Positions 1 to 8,295 of a stretch of 32,477 nt of DNA are shown piece by piece (position 1 is the first letter of the stretch; every line of letters begins with the position of its first letter). Origin of the DNA: Actinomycetales bacterium (GTDB lineage Bacteria; Actinomycetota; Actinomycetes; S36-B12); the NCBI GenBank assembly GCA_016125355.1, contig WGLX01000034.1, positions 1 through 32,477 on the forward strand. Reading direction: 5' to 3'. Under the pieces are notes generated by a model. That model searched no databases and was not told the DNA's origin. It saw only the letters and a list, made by a program, of their open reading frames with translations. A program made the position numbers and the translations under genes.

Positions 1-85
1 CCGCGATCCGCCCGGCCGACCATCCCGCACGCACGCCCCGCTCGATCACCTCACGGTCATGGACCGTCAACCGCGCACCCGGCAT
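1..85 (-). CDS. IS30-family-like transposase, N-terminal fragment (partial at window edge)
   Basis: Reading leftwards from an ATG at 85 gives 28 codons beginning MPGARLTVHDREVIERGVRA and continuing GWSAGRIA. This matches the N-terminal helix-turn-helix of IS30-type DDE transposases, where a 'LT..ER..I..G...G.S...IA' pattern precedes the terminal-repeat-binding HTH. A good Shine-Dalgarno sequence (GGGAGG) lies about 6-11 nt upstream on the reverse strand and supports this start. The catalytic domain is outside the window. The family assignment rests on a short stretch, so another HTH-bearing transposase family is possible. Confidence 0.65.
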   Translation of the reverse strand, partial: MPGARLTVHDREVIERGVRAGWSAGRIA

Positions 86-141
86 CCAAGCCTCCCGTCA
101 TTGCCGCCCATCGTGGCGTGCAACAACCAGTTGAGACCGCC
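1..141 (-). mobile_element. End of an IS30-family-like insertion sequence (rest off the left edge)
   Basis: The integrase reading frame at 139-915 stops resembling its family at about position 141. From there towards position 1 the sequence has the layout of an insertion sequence end: a short terminal segment (reverse strand, GGTCTCAACTGGTTGTTGCA at about 118-137), a Shine-Dalgarno GGGAGG, and then the start of a transposase frame. The junction is seen directly. That the terminal segment is an inverted repeat is inferred, because the other IS end is outside the window. The exact boundary is uncertain by a few bases. Confidence 0.65.
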
Positions 142-915
142 GGGCGTTTGGACGAGGTATTCGCCGTCAATGGGGTAAACGGCGCGCTGGACTCGGATCT
201 GGGAGTGCTTGAGGTCGAGGTCCTTGCGGCGCAGCTCGGCTGCCTCGCCGAGTCGGATGCCGGCCCAGGCCAGGAGGTACACCGTGGCCTTGTAGCGGTC
301 GGGGACGTGCTGCGCGAGCTCCTCGATCTCGTCGATGCCCAAGGTCGGCCGCTCGGCGTGCCGGTAGGTGCTTGCTCCCTTGATTCGGCAGGGGTTGCCG
401 GGGATCAGTTCGTCCTCGAGGGCGGTGTTCATGACCGCTTTGAGGAGGCGGTAGGCATGGGCCAAGGTCGCTGATCCGGCTTGGTCGATGGTGCCCGCCT
501 TCCTGCCACGCTCGGCCAGCGACTCACGGAGGTGCTGGCCAAGCTCCGCGTACCACTCGCGCACAACGGCGGGGGAGACGTCACCGATCACCAGTGAGCC
601 GATCCGCGGGTCGATGTGCAGGTTCCACGCGGAGCGGTAGCGCTCGCGGGTGGACGCCTTGATGGGCCGCTGGTCGATCCAGGTACGGCCGAACTCGCCG
701 AGGGTGATGCGCGCGTGGACGGGTGCCTTCCAGGTTTCGCGCACGAGATCGGACTGGACAGTGGCGAGGTAGGCGTTGGCGTCGGCCTTGGTCGCGTACG
801 TGCGGGGCGCGGTGTGCTGAAGTCCGTCGCTGCCGGTGTAGCGCACCTGGTAGCGCCCCGACGGAAGCTGCCGGACGTTTCCGAAGGTGCTCTTGCGAGG
901 CCTGTTCACAGCCAC
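139..915 (-). pseudogene. Tyrosine recombinase/integrase, 3' half lost to an IS insertion
   Basis: Residues 1-259 of a phage/ICE-type tyrosine integrase are intact. They comprise an N-terminal arm-type DNA-binding (AP2-like) region ('LPSGRYQVRYTGSDG'), a SAM-like core-binding domain at about residues 70-170 ('ASTRERYRSAWNLHIDPRIG'), and the start of the catalytic domain with its first active-site arginine ('AWAGIRLGEAAELRRKDLDL'). The frame then passes into the IS sequence (LVQTP followed by unrelated GGLNWLLHA...) and stops at 67. The H-x-x-R, the second His/Trp and the nucleophilic Tyr are all missing, so the product cannot recombine DNA. The family is normally about 370-420 aa. The gene lies beside a tRNA 3' remnant (1054-1097), which fits an element integrated into a tRNA gene. 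Confidence 0.88.
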
Positions 916-1053
916 GTCATACCCCTGTTCCTACGCCGGCAAACCTGTCCTCTCGTCGTCCCACTTGGGCTCATCAAGTGGCACGCCAATGGCACGATGA
1001 TGACAATATCGCCGAAAGTTGTTGAGCCGCAACAGGTTTATTGGCTCGAAAAG

Positions 1054-1097
1054 GACTCATAATCTGGTCGTCGTCGGTTCGAGCCCGACCCGCCCCA
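1054..1097 (+). other. tRNA 3'-half remnant (CAU anticodon), probable attachment site (att)
   Basis: From the anticodon loop CTCATAA (anticodon CAT at 1058-1060) to the discriminator A at 1097 the sequence has exact tRNA geometry. There is an anticodon 3' stem TCTGG, a 5-nt variable loop TCGTC, a perfect T arm GTCGG-TTCGAGC-CCGAC, and an acceptor 3' strand CCGCCCC. CCA is not encoded. The 5' half (D arm and acceptor 5' strand) is absent, and the bases before the loop pair with TCTGG at only three of five positions. Such truncation at the anticodon loop is the usual scar of tyrosine-integrase insertion into a tRNA gene. The likely identity is elongator tRNA-Met or tRNA-Ile2; it is not initiator, which needs a GGG/CCC anticodon stem. 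The intact copy would be to the left of the window. Confidence 0.72.
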
Positions 1098-1116
1098 CTC
1101 CCGACCGTGTGGTGTC

Positions 1117-1134
1117 GACCGGTCCCTGCCGGTC
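1117..1134 (-). terminator. Possible hairpin terminator after the narK pair
   Basis: GACCGG (1117-1122) and CCGGTC (1129-1134) form a 6-bp perfect stem with a 6-nt loop. The hairpin lies directly at the stop codon of the left-facing transporter gene. There is no T tract, which is common in actinomycetes, so the call is weak. Confidence 0.25.
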
Positions 1135-2467
1135 AGCAGGGCTTCTCGGCCCCCTTGCGCGCGTAGAACCACCAGGCGATGACCGTGGCGATCACGGCGA
1201 ACGCGACACCGAGGATGAAGAAGAGCGCGGGGGAGATCATCGCGAGCATGACACCGAAGATGAACGGTCCATAGGCTGCGATCGCACTCGTCCAGCCGAT
1301 CACGCCGCCCGCCTGACGCCTCTCGAAGATCATCGGCATCTGCTTGAAGGTGCTTGCGTTCCCCACGCCGGCGAAGAAGAAGATGACGAGCATGCCGATG
1401 AGGAACGAGGGGAACTGGTCCGCGGATGTCGGCGACAGCTGGAACGCGGTGAAGAGGGATCCGACCGCGATGCCCGCGGTCGCGACGACCGTGAGCCGAC
1501 CGCCTCCGAACCGGTCCGCGATGGGCCCGGAGATGACCCGGGCGAGCGAGCCCACGAGAGCACCCAGGAAGGCGTACTTCAAGGGATCGATGCCCGCTTC
1601 CCCGAAGGCCTTGGTGCCATACAGGTTGTTGATGAGCAGGCCGAATCCGGCCGCGAGACCTGAGAACGTTCCGAACGTGATCACGTAGAGGTACGTCATG
1701 ATCCAGGTGTGCTTGTTGGCGAAGATGTCCATCTGCTCACGGATCCCTCGTGCCTGCACAGGGACGCTGCGCAAGAGGACCCACGCCAGGATGACGGCCA
1801 CCACGACGAAGGGCACCCACACGTAACCGGCGTTCTGGAACCAGACCTCCCTGGATGAGCCGGTCTCCTTGTTGGGGAGCATCTGTGAGGTCCCGCCGAT
1901 GATGGCGAAGCCGATGATCCACGGCGTCACGAACTGGACGATGCTCACGCCGAAGTTGCCGATGCCGGCCTGGAGGCCGAGCGCGGTTCCCTGCTTCGCG
2001 CGCGGGAAGAAGTACGACGTACTCGGCATGAAACCTGAGAATGCGCCGCCCCCGACGCCGGCGAGCGCCCCGAGGAGGAGCAGCACGGCATAGGGAGTCG
2101 AGGGGTTCTGAACGGCCAGCGCCCAGCCCACGAGGGGCACCAGGAACAACGCGGTCGTGAGCGTCACGAGCTTGCGGGTCCCGAGGATCGGCGGGAGGAA
2201 GGTCCAGATGAGCCGCAGCGTGCCGCCCGCGAGCCCCGGCATGGCGATCAGCCAGTAGAGCTGGGCCTCACTGAGGTCGAAGCCGATGCTGTTCAGCTTG
2301 GGGGCCAGCGCCGATGCCAGGAACCACGTGATGAACGCAAGGGTCAGGGCGAAGGTGGTGACCCAGAGGGTCTTCCACGCTCGCCCCGAGTCCCACGACG
2401 AGGCCTCGGGATCCCACTCGGCGAGCCAGTCCTTGCCAGTACGGACGTGCGGGGTGGTGGTACTCAT
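1133..2467 (-). CDS. narK: NarK-family nitrate/nitrite transporter (second of a pair)
   Basis: A 444-aa major facilitator of the nitrate/nitrite porter (NNP) family that moves nitrate and/or nitrite across the cytoplasmic membrane. I chose the ATG at 2467 (MSTTTPHVRTGKDWLAEWDP) because it overlaps the upstream transporter stop (ATGA) and has AGGAG about 10 nt upstream; the open frame continues to 2674, but that part is only the shadow of the upstream gene. There are about 12 hydrophobic segments. Two glycine-rich family signatures are visible: 'GALAGVGGGAFSGFMPSTSY' followed by 'FPRAKQGTALGLQAGIGNFG', and 'FFAGVGNASTFKQMPMIF'. These resemble the NarK2/NarU-like nitrate-nitrite antiporter branch, whereas the upstream paralogue looks like the symporter branch; this split is inference. 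It is co-transcribed with the gene at 2464-3849. Confidence 0.9.
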   Translation of the reverse strand: MSTTTPHVRTGKDWLAEWDPEASSWDSGRAWKTLWVTTFALTLAFITWFLASALAPKLNSIGFDLSEAQLYWLIAMPGLAGGTLRLIWTFLPPILGTRKLVTLTTALFLVPLVGWALAVQNPSTPYAVLLLLGALAGVGGGAFSGFMPSTSYFFPRAKQGTALGLQAGIGNFGVSIVQFVTPWIIGFAIIGGTSQMLPNKETGSSREVWFQNAGYVWVPFVVVAVILAWVLLRSVPVQARGIREQMDIFANKHTWIMTYLYVITFGTFSGLAAGFGLLINNLYGTKAFGEAGIDPLKYAFLGALVGSLARVISGPIADRFGGGRLTVVATAGIAVGSLFTAFQLSPTSADQFPSFLIGMLVIFFFAGVGNASTFKQMPMIFERRQAGGVIGWTSAIAAYGPFIFGVMLAMISPALFFILGVAFAVIATVIAWWFYARKGAEKPC

Positions 2468-3849
2468 GACCGGGCTCCTGTCGTGGTGAGGTCTGGCGAA
2501 TCGATGAACGGTGCCTCGTCCTCCACGGAGGCATCGTGGTCGTGCTCGAACTTGTCCTTGAGGTCCGGACTCGCCTTGTGCAGCATGGACACGACGGTGA
2601 CGTGCATCCACAGCGCAGCGGTGAGGGTGACGAGGAAGATGACGAGGAAGGTGGCCTGGGGCATCCCCGTCCACGCCGCGGCGTAGGCGAACATCGGCGG
2701 GAGGAAGAAGCCGCCCAGGGCGCCGAGCGATCCCACGAGGCCGCCCACGGCTCCGACGTCGTGGGGGAAGTACTCGGGAATGTGCTTGTAGACGGCGGCC
2801 TTGCCGATGCCCATCGCGCAGCCCATCAGGAAGACGAGGGCGGTGAACATTGTGACGCTCACTGACCAGGGCAGGACCTCGCTCGTGCCGCCGTCAGCGC
2901 GGCTGAGGACGATGTGCCCATACGGCATCATGAGGATGCCCGACGTGATCAGCATGGTGACGAAGGTCGCGTACATGACCTTCCGGGCGCCGAACCGGTC
3001 GGACGCGATGCCCCCGAAGGGGCGCAGCAGCGAGGCGGGAAAGATGAACAACGCCGTGAGGAGCGCGGCCTGCTGCAACGGGAGCCCGTAGACGTCCACG
3101 TAGTACTTGGGCAGCCAGGCGGCAAGGGCGACGTAGGCGCCGAACACGACCAGGTAATAGAGGCTGAATCGCCACACGCGCATCGTCTTGAGGGGTCGCA
3201 GGAGCGACGGCAGGGAGCGGCCCCCGCCCGGCTTGATGTCTCGATGCGGGGTGAACAGCCAGGTCGTGGCGGCCATCACGAGCAGCATCACCATGTAGAG
3301 GAAGGGCACGAATCGCCAGCCGCCGGGAATGAAGCCACCGAGCAGGCCAGCCGCGGGCACGGCCGTGATGAGTGCTGGGCCGATGAACTTCGTGGCCGAG
3401 GCCCCCACGTTTCCGGCACCGAACACCCCGAGTGCCATGCCCTGCCGGTTCTGCGGCCACCAGGCGCTGACCCAGGCGATGCCCACGCTGAACGAATTGC
3501 CCGCGAAGCCGACGAGGAAGGCGAAGAGCAGAAGGGCCTCGTACGACGTTGCGTGCGCGACCAGGTAGGCGGGGATGGCCGTGATCACCAGCATCGCGAT
3601 GAACACGTGCTTGCCGCCGAACCGATCGGCCAGGATCCCGGCCGGCAGCCGCCAGATGGCGCCGTTCAGGACGGCGACCGCAGTGATCCACGACAGCTGG
3701 ACATCGGTGAGCCCGAACTCGTCACGAATGGGGATGCCGAGTACTCCGAACATCAGCCAGACGGCGAACATCATGGTGAAGCCGACGGTGGACCACACGA
3801 GGACGCTCACGCGCCCCTTCTCATACGTTTCACTGGTCACGATCGGCAT
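2464..3849 (-). CDS. narK: NarK-family nitrate transporter (first of a pair)
   Basis: A 461-aa NNP-family major facilitator with about 12 membrane segments. Family motifs are 'GFAGNSFSVGIAWVSAWWPQ' then 'NRQGMALGVFGAGNVGAS' in the N half, and 'GCAMGIGKAAVYKHIPEYFP' then 'GAVGGLVGSLGALGGFFLP' in the C half. These are the nitrate-signature regions and resemble NarK1/NasA-type proton-coupled nitrate importers. The C-terminal tail is cytoplasmic and acidic (HDHDASVEDEAPF). The ATG at 3849 lies only 5 nt from the outer end of the 3855-3906 palindrome and has no Shine-Dalgarno sequence, so the transcript is probably leaderless or nearly so. It is transcribed divergently from the regulator-narGHJI operon and is probably under the same operator. 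Having two transporters side by side is common where one imports nitrate by proton symport and the other exchanges it for nitrite. Confidence 0.92.
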   Translation of the reverse strand: MPIVTSETYEKGRVSVLVWSTVGFTMMFAVWLMFGVLGIPIRDEFGLTDVQLSWITAVAVLNGAIWRLPAGILADRFGGKHVFIAMLVITAIPAYLVAHATSYEALLLFAFLVGFAGNSFSVGIAWVSAWWPQNRQGMALGVFGAGNVGASATKFIGPALITAVPAAGLLGGFIPGGWRFVPFLYMVMLLVMAATTWLFTPHRDIKPGGGRSLPSLLRPLKTMRVWRFSLYYLVVFGAYVALAAWLPKYYVDVYGLPLQQAALLTALFIFPASLLRPFGGIASDRFGARKVMYATFVTMLITSGILMMPYGHIVLSRADGGTSEVLPWSVSVTMFTALVFLMGCAMGIGKAAVYKHIPEYFPHDVGAVGGLVGSLGALGGFFLPPMFAYAAAWTGMPQATFLVIFLVTLTAALWMHVTVVSMLHKASPDLKDKFEHDHDASVEDEAPFIDSPDLTTTGARS

Positions 3850-3854
3850 TAAAG

Positions 3855-3906
3855 CACAGTCTGTTTATTTTTCCCGGGTGCAACCGGGAAAAATAAACAG
3901 ACTGTG
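3855..3906. promoter_or_regulatory. Perfect 23-bp inverted repeat: shared operator of the divergent nar promoters
   Basis: Left arm 3855-3877 and right arm 3884-3906 are exact reverse complements over 23 bp, separated by GTGCAA. Each arm reads outward as CCGGG, an A/T-rich AAAAATAAAC stretch, then a small dyad containing ACAG-A-CTGT. The repeat fills most of the 70-bp gap between the transporter ATG (3849) and the regulator GTG (3920). Both genes therefore receive the same outward-reading promoter/operator module. The A/T-rich block is striking in this G+C background and should contain promoter elements. The most likely ligand is the regulator encoded at 3920. Its position between two start codons makes a transcription terminator unlikely. 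Confidence 0.8.
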
Positions 3907-3919
3907 GTAGAAATGACCC

Positions 3920-4606
3920 GTGACCGACATCGCTGCCCCCGAGAGCCGTGATCGCATTCGCGGCGTCCTGCAGGCCTCCGAGGTCCCCGTGACGGTCGAG
4001 CAGATCGCCGAACAGACGGGCCTGCACCCCAACACCGTGCGTGGCCACCTAGACGTCCTGATCGCGAGCGGCTCCGTCGTGCGTGAGCCCGCCGGGCCCG
4101 CCGGCCGGGGTCGGCCGAAGTGGCTGTACAGCGCCAGCGGCTCGAGCGCCTCCGCCGTCCAGTTCCTGGCCGAGGCCCTCAGCGCGCAGCTTGCGCGGGC
4201 CGACCGGCCGTCCCTTGCCGATCAGGCGGCGAAGCGGTGGGCAGACGCCTTGCCCACGCTCCCGAAGGCCTCGGACCCGGACGAGGCGGTTGCCGAGGCG
4301 GCTGATGCGCTCAACCGCCTCGGGTTCACGGCCGACGTCTGCCGGGCCGGGGTGGCGATCGATCTCACCGACTGTCCGTATGCCGACCTGGTGGACGAGA
4401 ACCCGGTGATCTGCGACATCCACACGGCACTGGTCATCCGGCTGCTGGAGCAGACGGGGCAGCCGGTGACGGTGGAGTCCATGGACGTGTGGGCGCGACC
4501 CGGACTATGCCGTGCACATCTCAATCGACCAGACCTCCAACCCGCCTGGACGATCCGCATCGGCCCCAAGGGCACCGTCATCCCACCGGAAGGAGAGGAC
4601 ACGTGA
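3920..4606 (+). CDS. HTH regulator with conserved cysteines (probable Fe-S/metal sensor) of the nar genes
   Basis: A 228-aa protein with an ArsR/DeoR-like winged helix at residues 10-70 ('VTVEQIAEQTGLHPNTVRGH', then the wing 'GRGRPKWLYS'). Its C-terminal domain carries C141, C152, C165 and C197, with H168 and H200 adjacent. The 'CPYADLVDENPVICDIH...GLCRAHL' arrangement resembles the metal- or Fe-S-binding C-terminal domain of SufR-like and related actinobacterial regulators. I infer that it senses redox, NO, Fe-S status or a metal and controls both nar transcripts through the palindrome at 3855-3906. The GTG at 3920 is the chosen start: it is in frame and 13 nt beyond the palindrome; the ATG at 3914 is out of frame. 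No clear Shine-Dalgarno is present. Its stop overlaps the narG start (GTGA), so it is translationally coupled to narG and probably autoregulated. Confidence 0.8.
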   Translation: MTDIAAPESRDRIRGVLQASEVPVTVEQIAEQTGLHPNTVRGHLDVLIASGSVVREPAGPAGRGRPKWLYSASGSSASAVQFLAEALSAQLARADRPSLADQAAKRWADALPTLPKASDPDEAVAEAADALNRLGFTADVCRAGVAIDLTDCPYADLVDENPVICDIHTALVIRLLEQTGQPVTVESMDVWARPGLCRAHLNRPDLQPAWTIRIGPKGTVIPPEGEDT

Positions 4607-7600
4607 CCGCCACCGATGACAGATCAGCGACCGACGAGTTCCTCGTCAAGGCCGCCAGGTTCTTCACGCCAGGACAGGTCTCGGACGACCTCCGGACCGT
4701 CACGCGCACCGGTGGACGGGACGGCGATGTCTTCTACCGTGACCGCTGGAGTCACGACAAGGTCGTGCGGAGCACGCACGGCGTGAACTGCACGGGGTCC
4801 TGCTCCTGGAAGGTCTACGTCAAGGACGGGATCATCACCTGGGAGACACAGCAGACCGACTACCCGACCGTCGGCCCGGACAGCCCGGAGTATGAGCCCC
4901 GCGGCTGTCCACGCGGTGCGGCATTCTCCTGGTACACGTATTCGCCCACCAGGGTGCGTTATCCGTACGTCCGGGGTGTACTTCTGGAGGCCTATCGCGC
5001 CGCCAAGGCGCAGCATTCTGACCCGGTCGACGCGTGGGCCACCGTGGTGGGTGACCCTGCGACCCGACGCGCGTACCAGCGGGCGCGCGGCAAGGGCGGA
5101 CTCGTCCGCTCCACGTGGCCCGAGGTCCTCGAGATCATCGGCGCTGCCCACGTCCACACCGCCAAGGTCCATGGTCCCGATCGCATCTTCGGCTTCTCGC
5201 CGATCCCGGCCATGTCGATGGCCTCGCACGCTGCAGGTGGTCGCTTCATCAGCATGATGGGCGGCTCGATGCTCTCCTTCTACGACTGGTACTGCGATCT
5301 CCCGGTCGCGTCTCCCCAGGTCTTCGGCGACCAGACCGATGTACCGGAGTCGGCCGACTGGTGGAACGCGTCCTACCTGATCATGTGGGGCTCGAATGTG
5401 CCCGTCACGCGCACACCGGACGCGCACTTCATGACCGAGGCGCGGTACCGCGGGACGAAGGTCGTCACGGTGTCTCCCGACTACGCCGACAACACAAAAT
5501 TCGCCGACGAGTGGATGGCACCGCACCCCGGCACCGACGGCGCCCTCGCCATGGCCATGGGGCACGTCGTCCTGAAGGAGTTCTTCGTCGACCGGCAGGT
5601 GCCCCGCTTCGTCGACTACGTCAAGTCCTACAGCGACCTGCCCTTCCTCATCACCTTGAAGGAGCGTGACGGCGCATACGTGCCGGACAAGTTCGTCACG
5701 GCGGCCGATCTCGGCGACACGGGAGAGGGGGCGGCCTTCAAGACCGTTCTCGTCGACAGTGCGACGGGGCGGCCGCATGTGCCGAACGGCTCCCTCGGGT
5801 TCCGCTTTGGTGAGGCGGGCAAGGGACGGTGGAACCTCGACCTCGAGGGCATCGACCCTGCCCTCTCCCTCTTCGGCGCGGAGGGAACGCGCACGGCAGA
5901 AGTCCTGCTGCCCCGGTTCGATGTCGGGCAGGCGGAGTCCGAGGGAGGTGGCGCGCATCGACGTGGTGTCCCCGTGGCCCCGCTGACCACCACCCACGGA
6001 GAGCGCCTCGTCACCACGGTGTTCGACCTCCTCCTTGCCCAGTACGGCGTGGGCCGGCGGGGGCTGCCCGGTGACTGGCCCGAGGACTACGACGACCCGG
6101 CGCCCTACACACCCGCGTGGCAGGAGGAGATCACGGGTGTCCCGGCCGAGCAGGCCGCTCGGATCGGTCGTGAGTTCGCGCGCAACGCGGAGGAGTCGGG
6201 TGGTCGATCGATGATCATCCTCGGCGCCGGTACGAACCATTGGTTCCACTCGGACACCATCTACCGCACCTTCCTGGCCCTGGTCACCCTGTGCGGCACC
6301 CAGGGTGTCAACGGCGGCGGATGGGCCCACTACGTCGGCCAGGAGAAGTGCCGTCCTGTGACCGGCTGGGCTCAACTCGCCTTCGGGCTCGATTGGGTCC
6401 GCCCGCCGCGACAGATGATCGGGACCGGGTTCTGGTACATCCACACGGACCAGTGGCGCTACGACCGACTCGGTGCGGACCTGCTCGCCTCCCCGTTGGG
6501 AGAGGGTCGGTTCACGGGCCGTTCCATGATCGACACCATGGCGCAGTCGGCGCGCTCCGGTTGGATGCCGTCCTATCCGCAGTTCGACCGGAATCCGCTC
6601 GAACTCGCCGACGAGGCGGCCGCATCCGGGATGGAGCCTTCGGACTACGTGGCGCAGGAACTGCGCGATGGCCGATTGCGGTTCGCTATCGAAGATCCCG
6701 ATGCCGAGGGGAACTGGCCGCGAGTGCTCACAGTCTGGCGAGCGAACCTCCTCGGCTCGTCGAGCAAGGGCAACGAGTTCTTCCTGCGGCACCTGCTGGG
6801 GACGAGTAATGCTGTTCGGGCCGAGGAGGTGCCGGACGGTCAACGACCGCAGGACGTCACCTGGCGGGACGACGCCCCTGAGGGGAAGCTCGACCTACTC
6901 GTCAGCATCGACTTCCGCATGACGAGCACCGGACTGTTCGGTGACATCCTGCTTCCAGCGGCCACGTGGTACGAGAAGCACGACCTGTCCACGACCGACA
7001 TGCACCCCTACGTGCACGCCTTCACCCCAGCCATCGACCCGCCCTGGGAGACGCGCAGCGACTACGACATCTTCCAGGCGCTCGGCCGCAAGGTGTCCGA
7101 GCTCGCTCCGGGCCACCTCGAGACCCGCAAGGACCTCGTCGCCATACCGCTCCTGCACGACACGCCAGACGAGATGGCTGTTCCCGGTGGCGTCGTCCGC
7201 GACTGGAAGTCCGGGGAGGTGGACCTGGTTCCCGGTGTCACGGCGCCGAGATTCGTTGTTGTCGAACGTGACTACACGGCGCTGGGCGCACGCATGTCGG
7301 CGCTGGGTCCGCTGAGCGCCAAGGCGGGCATGGTCACCAAGGGCGTCCCGTTCATGCCCGACGTCGAGGTCGACAGGCTGGCACACCAGAACGGCGTTAT
7401 CGGGGAGGGACCCGCCGCGGGGCGGCCGTCACTCGCCACCGACGTCGCGGCGTGCGAGACAATCCTGGCCCTGTCCGGGACCACCAATGGTCGTCTCGCT
7501 GTCCAGGGCTTCGAGGCGATGGAGGTCCGCACGGGTCAACGGCTCGCCGACCTCGCCCTCGAGGAGGAGGGCAAGCGGATCACCTTTCCTGACACCCAGG

Positions 7601-8295
7601 CGCGTCCCGTCCCCGTCATAACCAGTCCTGAGTGGTCGGGCAGCGAGCATGGCGGCCGTCGCTACACGGCCTTCTGCATCAACGTGGAGCGCCTCAAGCC
7701 ATGGCACACGTTGACGGGGCGGCAGCACTTCTACCTCGACCACGACTGGATGCAGGAGATCGGCGAGACCCTCCCGACCTTCCGTCCGCCGCTGAACCTG
7801 GCGCGGATCGACGGCGACCAACGCAGCGGAGCGGGCCGGGAGGTCACGGTGCGTTACCTCACGCCGCACTCGAAGTGGTCGATCCATTCCGAGTACCAGG
7901 ACAACCTGTTCATGCTCTCGCTGTCCCGAGGCGGTCCCGAGGTGTGGATGAGTCCACAGGACGCCGATGCCATCGGCGTCAAGGACAACGAATGGATCGA
8001 GGCATACAACCGCAACGGCGTCATCGTCGCGCGGGCGATCGTCTCTCACCGGATGCCGGCAGGCACGGTGTACATGTACCACGCCAAGGACCGCACCGTG
8101 GACGTGCCGAAGACGGAGACATCTGGCCTGCGGGGTGGCATCCACAACTCGCTCACCCGACTGATGATCAAGCCGACGCACATCGTCGGCGGCTACGCAC
8201 AGCTGTCGTTCGCCTTCAACTACCTCGGTCCGACAGGAAACCAACGCGACGAGATCACCGTAATCCGCCGCCGTTCGCAGGAGGTCGAGTACTGA
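4603..8295 (+). CDS. narG: Respiratory nitrate reductase alpha subunit NarG
   Basis: The 1230-aa catalytic subunit of membrane-bound nitrate reductase, which reduces nitrate to nitrite at a molybdenum-bisMGD centre. The GTG at 4603 overlaps the regulator stop and is preceded by AAGGAGAGG, so longer in-frame starts upstream are rejected. The FS0 [4Fe-4S] ligands are H59, C63, C67 and C102, the His-Cys3 set typical of NarG. The Mo-ligand aspartate is D232 in 'YDWYCDLPVASP'. Both match Escherichia coli NarG with a constant offset of +10. Length matches the family (about 1225-1250 aa). The N-terminus lacks a convincing Tat signal, consistent with a cytoplasm-facing NarG. It forms a complex with NarH and NarI and is matured by NarJ. 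All key residues are present, so it should be active. Confidence 0.98.
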   Translation: MTATDDRSATDEFLVKAARFFTPGQVSDDLRTVTRTGGRDGDVFYRDRWSHDKVVRSTHGVNCTGSCSWKVYVKDGIITWETQQTDYPTVGPDSPEYEPRGCPRGAAFSWYTYSPTRVRYPYVRGVLLEAYRAAKAQHSDPVDAWATVVGDPATRRAYQRARGKGGLVRSTWPEVLEIIGAAHVHTAKVHGPDRIFGFSPIPAMSMASHAAGGRFISMMGGSMLSFYDWYCDLPVASPQVFGDQTDVPESADWWNASYLIMWGSNVPVTRTPDAHFMTEARYRGTKVVTVSPDYADNTKFADEWMAPHPGTDGALAMAMGHVVLKEFFVDRQVPRFVDYVKSYSDLPFLITLKERDGAYVPDKFVTAADLGDTGEGAAFKTVLVDSATGRPHVPNGSLGFRFGEAGKGRWNLDLEGIDPALSLFGAEGTRTAEVLLPRFDVGQAESEGGGAHRRGVPVAPLTTTHGERLVTTVFDLLLAQYGVGRRGLPGDWPEDYDDPAPYTPAWQEEITGVPAEQAARIGREFARNAEESGGRSMIILGAGTNHWFHSDTIYRTFLALVTLCGTQGVNGGGWAHYVGQEKCRPVTGWAQLAFGLDWVRPPRQMIGTGFWYIHTDQWRYDRLGADLLASPLGEGRFTGRSMIDTMAQSARSGWMPSYPQFDRNPLELADEAAASGMEPSDYVAQELRDGRLRFAIEDPDAEGNWPRVLTVWRANLLGSSSKGNEFFLRHLLGTSNAVRAEEVPDGQRPQDVTWRDDAPEGKLDLLVSIDFRMTSTGLFGDILLPAATWYEKHDLSTTDMHPYVHAFTPAIDPPWETRSDYDIFQALGRKVSELAPGHLETRKDLVAIPLLHDTPDEMAVPGGVVRDWKSGEVDLVPGVTAPRFVVVERDYTALGARMSALGPLSAKAGMVTKGVPFMPDVEVDRLAHQNGVIGEGPAAGRPSLATDVAACETILALSGTTNGRLAVQGFEAMEVRTGQRLADLALEEEGKRITFPDTQARPVPVITSPEWSGSEHGGRRYTAFCINVERLKPWHTLTGRQHFYLDHDWMQEIGETLPTFRPPLNLARIDGDQRSGAGREVTVRYLTPHSKWSIHSEYQDNLFMLSLSRGGPEVWMSPQDADAIGVKDNEWIEAYNRNGVIVARAIVSHRMPAGTVYMYHAKDRTVDVPKTETSGLRGGIHNSLTRLMIKPTHIVGGYAQLSFAFNYLGPTGNQRDEITVIRRRSQEVEY

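Noticed and set aside
1020-1100. Complete tRNA gene
   Set aside because: No D arm or 5' acceptor strand is present and the anticodon stem pairs at only three of five positions, so only the 3' half remains.
3855-3906. Rho-independent terminator
   Set aside because: The inverted repeat lies between two divergent start codons, with no gene ending into it.
4624-6843. 739-codon open frame on the reverse strand across narG
   Set aside because: It is the shadow of a high-GC gene: composition is Arg/Gly/Val/Asp-rich with no recognisable domain, while the forward frame is a complete NarG with all metal ligands.
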